From contig NZ_QBUC01000005.1 of assembly GCF_003058165.1 (NCBI RefSeq), forward strand, positions 151,217-215,216: a stretch of 64,000 nt of DNA, given 5' to 3'. Shown here in pieces: positions 58,886 through 64,000 of this stretch. The notes under the pieces are model-generated. The model was given only the letters and a program-made list of their open reading frames with translations. It was not told the origin of the DNA and ran no database searches. The position numbers were made by a program, and so were the translations under genes. Position 1 is the stretch's first letter. Each line of letters starts with the position of its first letter. This DNA is from Paenisporosarcina sp. OV554 (GTDB lineage: Bacteria; Bacillota; Bacilli; Bacillales_A; Planococcaceae).

Positions 58886-59311
58886 TTATTGTATTTTAAA
58901 TTCTGTAACTAACACTCGTTCCACTTTCCCAGTTTCAACGATTTTGCCTAGCTTCGCCGAAAGTTCTTTTTCGAGTATGTTTATCCCATCCTCACCAATT
59001 AACTGATCTTTCGTCAGTCCAGCAATGGTGGAAATAATAGCTGCTCGCACTTCAGGTGTTCTCTTCTCTGTCTCTTCTTTTGCTTCTTCACTACTCAACA
59101 ATATATTAAACTGCACAATCGCAAAATTACTTGCAGATGCTAAATTAGTTGTAATTACATCGGTATCAATGCTTAGTTCAGCTAATTCTTCTGCTGATAT
59201 TGCCTTTTCAGTTTCAGGTTCAGCCTCAACTTTCTTCATGTAAAACATCGCGCTTGCACCAATAGCCGCTACAGCAAAAATAATTACGAGTAGAACTTTA
59301 ATTTTCCCCAT
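58886..59311 (-). CDS. fliL: FliL-family basal-body protein, in the motAB operon
   Basis: This 141-aa protein has one N-terminal membrane helix (VLLVIIFAVAAIGASAMFYM) and a periplasm-facing stomatin-like domain (DVITTNLASASNFAIVQFNILLSS ... LSAKLGKIVETGKVERVLVTEFKIQ), the FliL pattern. FliL rings surround the stators. In B. subtilis fliL is between flbD and fliM; here it stands 21 bp after motB, so it has moved to the stator genes. AGAGGTG precedes ATG 59311. Confidence 0.88.
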   Translation of the reverse strand: MGKIKVLLVIIFAVAAIGASAMFYMKKVEAEPETEKAISAEELAELSIDTDVITTNLASASNFAIVQFNILLSSEEAKEETEKRTPEVRAAIISTIAGLTKDQLIGEDGINILEKELSAKLGKIVETGKVERVLVTEFKIQ

Positions 59312-59332
59312 GATACACCTCTAAATAGTTAA

Positions 59333-60103
59333 TTAATTTTCTTGCTTATACGGTGTGATTAATACTTCCACACGACGGTTTTCTGCTCTACCCGCTTCTG
59401 TGTCATTCGAAGTGATCGGTTGGAACTCGCCATATGCAGTTGCACTAAATTTATTTGAATCTAAATTCTTATTTTCAAGAAGTATTTTCATGAAATTTAT
59501 GGCCCTAGCCGAACTTAATTCCCAGTTTGACGGGAATTCCTCTGAAACGGCTGGAATATTGTCCGTATGACCATCAATCAAAATATTTCTAGGCGGGTCT
59601 GTCACTAGTAAGTTAGAAATTTCAACCGCAATGACTTTTGATTCTTCATTAATATCAGCACTACCAGATTGATATAAAACACCTTCTTTTATTTTAAGCA
59701 CCAATCCTTTAATCGTTAACTCCGTTTGTAGTCTAGGTGATAATCCTTTGTCAGTAATGTATTCATCGATTTTCCGTTGGAGTTCCTGGAGTTCTTTGTG
59801 ATCTTGATAAGCTGACATTACTTCTTCACTCTCTTCGATAGGAATAGTCTCATCAAGCTTTGCGGTTTGTGAAGTATCTTCAGTAATTTCAATAGCAGCT
59901 TGCTGTTCCAGTACACCTGTCCCACCTTGTAACTCCGTATTAAAAGAATCAGAAATCGCTTTGAATTTTTTAGAGTCAACTTCACTGGCAGCAAACAAAA
60001 CGATAAAAAGAGCAAGTAAAAGCGTCAAAATATCAGCATAAGGTATTAGCCATGATTCATCTACATGCTCTTCATGCTTTTTCTTACGCTTCAACACGAA
60101 CAC
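59333..60103 (-). CDS. motB: Flagellar stator protein MotB
   Basis: This 256-aa stator subunit has one membrane helix with the proton-binding Asp24 (IPYADILTLLLALFIVLFA) and a C-terminal OmpA peptidoglycan-binding domain (ILIDGHTDNIPAVSEEFPSNWELSSARA, about residues 175-202). It overlaps motA by 20 nt. The start is GTG 60103; a GTG and TTG shortly after are alternatives. The residues around Asp24 fit H+-driven MotB, though sodium use cannot be excluded. Confidence 0.93.
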   Translation of the reverse strand: MFVLKRKKKHEEHVDESWLIPYADILTLLLALFIVLFAASEVDSKKFKAISDSFNTELQGGTGVLEQQAAIEITEDTSQTAKLDETIPIEESEEVMSAYQDHKELQELQRKIDEYITDKGLSPRLQTELTIKGLVLKIKEGVLYQSGSADINEESKVIAVEISNLLVTDPPRNILIDGHTDNIPAVSEEFPSNWELSSARAINFMKILLENKNLDSNKFSATAYGEFQPITSNDTEAGRAENRRVEVLITPYKQEN

Positions 60104-60884
60104 CTACTCTTTCTTCTGGTTCAACAAGAACTCGATCTTTTGCAGGTAAATACGTCAGCAGTTTTTCTTCTACTATACGTACGGGAAGACCTTCTTGAAC
60201 GGCCAGTAATCCCTCTAACATAATATATTTCATCTTAGCTTCTTGTTCTGATTTACGTTTTAACTTATTTGCAAAGGGATGCCACAATACATACCCGGTA
60301 AATATACCGAACAACGTGGCAATAAATGCCGCTGAAATTGATTTTCCTAGTAAGGCAATATCGTCTAAGTGACCAAGTGCTGCTACTAAACCAATTACTG
60401 CACCAAGTACACCTAAGGTTGGCGCATATGTACCTGCTTGTGTGAAAATTTTCGCACCAAGCTCATGTCTTTCTTCCATTGCAGCAATTTCTTCTTCCAT
60501 CAGTTCCCGAATATATTCCTGTGATTGTCCATCAACCACCATCTTTAAACCTCGCTGTAAAAACGGGTCTTCAACCTCTTCAGCTCGTTCTTCTAACGCA
60601 AGAAGTCCTTCTTTTCTCGCAAGCATTGCCCATTCTGTAAAAGTAGGAATTAACTGCTTTATCGGAACGATTTTTAAATCCGAAAAAATAACCTTAAATA
60701 AACTAGGTATTTTCTTCACTTCATTAAACGGAAACGCTATTAATATACATGCAACCGTTCCACCAAAAATAATCACCAGCGCTGCAGGATTATATAAAGC
60801 AATAGGATCAGAACCTTTTAAAATCAACCCACCGACTAATACAACAAAACCAAGTATTATGCCTAACCATGATGTCTTATCCAC
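60084..60884 (-). CDS. motA: Flagellar stator protein MotA
   Basis: This 266-aa protein has four membrane helices and family blocks SWLGIILGFVVLVGGLILKG (5-24), MLARKEGLLALEE (about 87-99) and IFTQAGTYAPTLGVLGAVIGLVAAL (about 146-170). The C-terminus LLTYLPAKDRV is shared with B. subtilis MotA. The start is GTG 60884 behind GAGGG. It follows fliS by 53 bp without a terminator, so the filament-cap and stator genes may share the sigma-D transcript. Confidence 0.94.
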   Translation of the reverse strand: MDKTSWLGIILGFVVLVGGLILKGSDPIALYNPAALVIIFGGTVACILIAFPFNEVKKIPSLFKVIFSDLKIVPIKQLIPTFTEWAMLARKEGLLALEERAEEVEDPFLQRGLKMVVDGQSQEYIRELMEEEIAAMEERHELGAKIFTQAGTYAPTLGVLGAVIGLVAALGHLDDIALLGKSISAAFIATLFGIFTGYVLWHPFANKLKRKSEQEAKMKYIMLEGLLAVQEGLPVRIVEEKLLTYLPAKDRVLVEPEERVGVRVEA

Positions 60885-60937
60885 ACCAGTACCCTCATTT
60901 CAGTTCAAAGTATTACATAACCCAACAAGCGGCTGAG

Positions 60938-61315
60938 TTATCTCTTATTCACAATCCCCATGACTTGTTTCCATGTGTCACGCAACTCTAATACAAAGTT
61001 TACCACTTCTTCCAAGGCTTCCACATCGTTTTTCATATTTGCTTCGACTAAGCGATTGTACAGATATTCATACATTTGTTCCAACCCTTGTGAAAGCTCG
61101 ATATCCGGATCCAGTGTGATGCGAAGCTCCTGGATAATCATTTGAGCCTTGATGATATTGGTATTCTTTTCCTCAAAATTCTTTTCAATCATTGCTCGTT
61201 TAGCGAGTTTGATGAATTTCAAACAGCCGTTATACAGCATTAATGTCAGTTCCTGCGGCGAAGCGGTCAACACTGAATTTTGCTGATACGTTTGATAAGG
61301 ATTTCTAATTGACAC
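60938..61315 (-). CDS. fliS: Flagellin export chaperone FliS
   Basis: This 125-aa four-helix protein has the family signature NPYQTYQQNSVLTASPQELTLMLYNGCLKFIKLA (residues 5-38). It prevents premature flagellin polymerisation. The start is GTG 61315 behind AAGGAGG. Here fliT precedes fliS, the reverse of B. subtilis. Confidence 0.95.
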   Translation of the reverse strand: MSIRNPYQTYQQNSVLTASPQELTLMLYNGCLKFIKLAKRAMIEKNFEEKNTNIIKAQMIIQELRITLDPDIELSQGLEQMYEYLYNRLVEANMKNDVEALEEVVNFVLELRDTWKQVMGIVNKR

Positions 61316-61333
61316 GTATTTTCCTCCTTGGTT

Positions 61334-61723
61334 CTACTTCCGTTTATCTATAAATGACCCTTCGGTCGCCATGTTTTGATAGGCACCCATATATTTCGTA
61401 GAAACTTGCTTGGTCTGCGTAATACGGTTCATTTGGGACAGGAAGGATTTATGTAAATTATTCATTAAAGGCTGAAGAGATTGTTCGATTTCTTTCAGCT
61501 GTTCAATTACGAGCCTATCTTCACCCGTCCATCCGAAGTTGGCTTGCTGTAAAAAGCTTTCCATCTGCTCGATTATCTGTTGCCTTTTATCAAATAGCGA
61601 TTGTATCGCTTCAAGTCGCTCGTTGTCATTGTCCTCCATTTTGGAGTGAACCGCTTTAGCTTGATGATGAATTTTTTCCGTCAGATGAAGAAATTCTGTT
61701 AAAGCATTATGTTTTTCATTCAT
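61334..61723 (-). CDS. fliT: FliT-like flagellar chaperone
   Basis: This 129-aa helical protein starts at an ATG overlapping the fliD stop (TAATG), a normal place for fliT. It has heptad-like helices (LTEFLHLTEKIHHQAK; LEAIQSLFDKRQQIIEQMESFL) and a polar tail. Sequence conservation with FliT is weak, so the assignment rests on position, size and fold. The longer frame to 61849 is a shadow of fliD. Confidence 0.7.
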   Translation of the reverse strand: MNEKHNALTEFLHLTEKIHHQAKAVHSKMEDNDNERLEAIQSLFDKRQQIIEQMESFLQQANFGWTGEDRLVIEQLKEIEQSLQPLMNNLHKSFLSQMNRITQTKQVSTKYMGAYQNMATEGSFIDKRK

Positions 61724-63222
61724 TACATACCACCGAACATATTCTGCTGCATCCACGAGCTTTGTGAATTCATTTGGCTCAAGGCTTTTTCCATGGCGGT
61801 AAACTGACGCCAATAACGGTCTTCGACACCAACCAAACGCTCTTGCCATCGGCTGATCTCATCGTTCATCTGTTTAATTTTCTTGGAAAGCGTGCTATTG
61901 TCTACAGAATTTGAAGGGCTGCCTGCCTGCGTGCTGAGATTTTTCACAACCTCGTTTAGCTTCTGGTAAACTTTGTCGCCTATTCCAATACCGTTTCCAG
62001 CTGCGTCTTTATTGGTGAATAACTTCATCACTTCGTCTGGCTTGTTCGTAAAGGCTGCGTTTAATTTATCTTCATCAATGAAAAGCTTTCCGCCTTCCGT
62101 ATATTTGCCTGTATTGATGCCAATCTGCGACAGCAGTTCGATGTTTCCAGTAGCGATGTCATCAACTGGATCCATAAATGCACGTCTTAACTCCTGTATC
62201 GCATTTTTTAAAGTAGGATCATTTCGTACCAATCCGCTTCTGGCTTTTTCTTCCCAAAGTTCAATTTCCTTCTCACTCATATCTTTCTTCTGTTCATCTG
62301 AAAGCGGTTGGAAATTCGGATAACGCTTTTCAACTAGCTGTTTCTCGATATTTGCAATCGTTTCATTGTATTTTCCAACAAACTCTTTAATCATTGCTAA
62401 AGGTTTTTCTGGATTAGATTGAACCGTAACGGTTGTTTCTGGGCCTTTCTGAACAAGATTCAGGGTTAACCCGTTTACGGTCGTTTTATTAGTAGTCAGT
62501 CCATCAATGACGATTCCGTCCAAACTCACCGAACCATTTTCTGCCCCTGCCGCTAGAGCAGTTGTACCTCCATTATTCACAACTTGATTAGCTAAAGCGG
62601 AATTAGGCGCTCCAGTCGTATCCGTAAATTCAAGTGAAAACGCCTGATTTGCTCCCATACCTTTAGTGGAAATGAAGAATCTTGAAGTGGTATCGTCAAA
62701 ACTCACACGTAGCTCCGGCAGTTTTCCAGCTGTTGAATCTTGTAATTTTTTTGCCACGTCTGCATAGCTCATGTCTTCGGTAATCTCCACGGCAACTTCC
62801 GAACCGTCACTGCCTTTCACCTTTATGGTTCCAGCAGCTGCAGCACCGATTAGATCCGTCGACTTTGCCACAGTGCCGTCCGATTTTACTATCGCAGTCG
62901 CTGAATGCAGTTTTGCAGAACTGGCAACACTCAATACCTCAACCTTATATGTACCACTCACTGCGTTGGCAGTGGTTGTCAAATTCACAGTGCTTGAATT
63001 CGATGTCGCACTATATGCATTAAAAGAAGATTGTAAGCGCAAATTGCTTGCACTGGTCCGCAAACTCGAAAGGGACAAGTTGAAATCCCGAAACGATTCC
63101 TGTTGCCATTCCGTCCAAACTTTTTTCTGCATCAATTTATCCAAAGGCATTTTTTGTGCCTGCATCAATTGTTTGACTAATGCATCTGTATCCATTCCTG
63201 AAGCTAAACCGCCTACTCGCAT
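61723..63222 (-). CDS. fliD: Flagellar filament cap protein FliD
   Basis: This 499-aa cap protein starts MRVGGLASGMDTDALVKQLMQAQKMPLDKLMQKK (FliD N-terminal domain) and contains the FliD C-terminal region (GLTLNLVQKGPETTVTV and MIKEFVGKYNETIANIEKQL, about 250-300) and a final helical MTAMEKALSQMNSQSSWM-like stretch. Length equals B. subtilis FliD (498 aa). Base composition is a little more GC-rich than the neighbours. GTGGGGATAG precedes ATG 63222. Confidence 0.94.
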   Translation of the reverse strand: MRVGGLASGMDTDALVKQLMQAQKMPLDKLMQKKVWTEWQQESFRDFNLSLSSLRTSASNLRLQSSFNAYSATSNSSTVNLTTTANAVSGTYKVEVLSVASSAKLHSATAIVKSDGTVAKSTDLIGAAAAGTIKVKGSDGSEVAVEITEDMSYADVAKKLQDSTAGKLPELRVSFDDTTSRFFISTKGMGANQAFSLEFTDTTGAPNSALANQVVNNGGTTALAAGAENGSVSLDGIVIDGLTTNKTTVNGLTLNLVQKGPETTVTVQSNPEKPLAMIKEFVGKYNETIANIEKQLVEKRYPNFQPLSDEQKKDMSEKEIELWEEKARSGLVRNDPTLKNAIQELRRAFMDPVDDIATGNIELLSQIGINTGKYTEGGKLFIDEDKLNAAFTNKPDEVMKLFTNKDAAGNGIGIGDKVYQKLNEVVKNLSTQAGSPSNSVDNSTLSKKIKQMNDEISRWQERLVGVEDRYWRQFTAMEKALSQMNSQSSWMQQNMFGGM

Positions 63223-63258
63223 CTATCCCCACTCCAATCTAATTTCTATTTAAGCTAT

Positions 63259-63608
63259 TTATAATTTCTCGTCCACGATCAATCCCGCCAATTCAGCCAT
63301 CGAAGCATACATATCAAGAAACTTCTTGTTTGGGATTTCTCTCAAGACTTCATCTGTTTTCGAATCGATTACTTGCACATAATAGATATCCAGCTTTTCA
63401 TGGAGCTGGAACTTCACATTGGTAGAAGTCGGCTGTAAAAATTCATTCATGCCTTCTACTTTATTGACAATCATTTCTTTAGTTATAATTTTTTCTTCGA
63501 TATCATTCGTTTTTTTCTCTAAAGAAGAGGGAGAGTTACTATCGGTTTCACTAAACCCGGTTCAACAGTTTTTGAAAAATGATTAGCAGTTGAATTTTTA
63601 ACTTCCAT
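63259..63608 (-). pseudogene. flaG: FlaG with a single-base frameshift
   Basis: The FlaG domain (VNKVEGMNEFLQPTSTNVKF... and VIDSKTDEVLREIPNKKFLDMYA) is intact in a frame opening at ATG 63474, which has no RBS. The natural start is ATG 63608 (GGGAG, 8 nt) encoding MEVKNSTANHFSKTVEPG; that frame stops soon after. A missing base near 63556-63560 (CCGGGTTT) joins both into one protein of about 116 aa through FSETDSNSPSSLEKK. Either flaG is inactive or the base is an assembly error. A perfect sigma-D promoter lies upstream. Confidence 0.75.
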
Positions 63609-63691
63609 GAAAGGATCTCCCTTTATCTATCAATATTACTATTGGTTGATTCAAACAAAAATTTGCATACTATTAGACTTCTATATATTAG

Positions 63692-63718
63692 TTATCGGCA
63701 GAAATAGTGAATTTTTTA
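63692..63718 (-). promoter_or_regulatory. Sigma-D promoter of flaG-fliD-fliT-fliS-motA-motB-fliL
   Basis: On the minus strand TAAA, 15 bp, then GCCGATAA, a near-perfect sigma-D promoter about 85 bp before the flaG start. Confidence 0.9.
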
Positions 63719-63812
63719 GTGTTATTTAAATATTAACTAGAAATATTTAATAACTTCCCGCTTGAAGCAAATAAAAAAGACAGGTTCTTGGAGAACCAGT
63801 CTCAGGTTGTAG

Positions 63813-63856
63813 ACAAAAGGGTTTCGGAATGTGTTCATTCCGAAACCCTTTTGTCA
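63813..63856. terminator. 20-bp perfect palindrome downstream of the transposase
   Basis: GACAAAAGGGTTTCGGAATG and its reverse complement surround AACA-type loop bases. It lies 55 bp after the transposase stop and probably ends its transcript or guards the IS end. Confidence 0.7.
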
Positions 63857-63910
63857 TTTTTATTGAATTTGAAGCAATTATTGAGGAAAGTAGACCTCTC
63901 CGAGGATTAT

Positions 63911-64000
63911 TTATGCCATTTTCGGAGCTCGCCATGTCCAGCTGGCGAGTTTTTTTAAATTCATGGCAGCGAAAGTAAGCATCGCCTGCATCGACAATTT
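63911..64000 (-). mobile_element. C-terminal end of an IS1182-family transposase (cut by the window)
   Basis: The last 29 codons on the minus strand read KLSMQAMLTFAAMNLKKLAS then WTWRAPKMA and stop at 63911-63913. The LTFAAMNLKKLA...W pattern is typical of the C-terminus of IS1182-family transposases. The rest lies beyond 64000. The IS end should be somewhere between 63740 and 63815; I could not identify the terminal inverted repeat with certainty. Confidence 0.78.

Noticed and set aside
63747..63935. 62-aa minus-strand ORF near the window end
   Set aside because: It overlaps the true transposase C-terminus in another frame and runs through the palindrome; it is not a protein-like sequence.
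1..64000. CRISPR arrays, rRNA, tRNA or prophage
   Set aside because: No regular 25-40 bp repeat-spacer pattern, no conserved rRNA or tRNA sequence and no phage structural genes were seen; the only periodic repeats have 21-bp units without spacers.

Overview
The window is low-GC Gram-positive DNA that reads as a chromosome of a motile, spore-forming member of the Bacillales, most likely Planococcaceae (the Sporosarcina / Lysinibacillus / Psychrobacillus group). The reasons are a B. subtilis-like fla/che operon layout (flgB to sigD and swrB), sigma-D promoters, YjcZ-type and YteA-type sporulation proteins, KinA/KinE-like PAS kinases, AGGAGG ribosome binding sites with frequent TTG/GTG starts, a lysine riboswitch and an IS1182-family element. 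The genus is an inference.

Layout. 0-2.7 kb: end of a siderophore-iron ABC operon (two FecCD permeases and an FhuF-type ferric reductase). 2.8-31.6 kb: mixed accessory and housekeeping genes, including a LysM/3D wall protein, a frameshifted GAF-STAS (RsbR-like) stressosome protein, OsmC and SDR, two tandem PAS histidine kinases with a structured RNA element between them, an MFS-VOC-tautomerase operon, a Cys-rich MarR/flavoprotein pair sharing a palindromic operator, asparagine synthase, erythromycin-esterase homologue, DUF2071, a TipAL/Mta-like MerR regulator, a lysine-riboswitch-controlled amino acid permease, DUF2188, yjcZ, an unassigned structured non-coding RNA, yebC, fhs, a 5'-nucleotidase, DUF2785 and a ZIP transporter.

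31.7-63.7 kb: one large motility locus. The 21-kb class II operon runs leftward from flgB (53.1 kb) to a terminator at 31.65 kb: flgBC, fliEFGHIJK, flgD, flgE, flbD, fliM, fliY, fliO, fliPQR, flhBA, flhFG, sigD, swrB, yaaR, pilZ. Its leader is a textbook c-di-GMP-I (GEMM-I) riboswitch and its last gene encodes a PilZ protein, so c-di-GMP appears to act at both ends. The chemotaxis genes that sit in this operon in B. subtilis (cheY, cheBAWCD) are absent from their usual slots. The divergent flhO-flhP pair and the sigma-D class III genes follow (yvyF-flgM-flgN-flgK-flgL and flaG-fliD-fliT-fliS-motA-motB-fliL); near-perfect sigma-D promoters precede yvyF and flaG. flaG carries a 1-nt frameshift and lies next to an IS1182-type transposase cut by the window end.

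Two families of intergenic repeats with an exact 21-bp period are present (TCAGACGT-type at 20.2 and 55.3 kb, TGTCGACTA-type at 19.2 kb), as well as a 94-bp near-perfect palindromic element at 17.8 kb. No rRNA, tRNA, CRISPR array or prophage was found.
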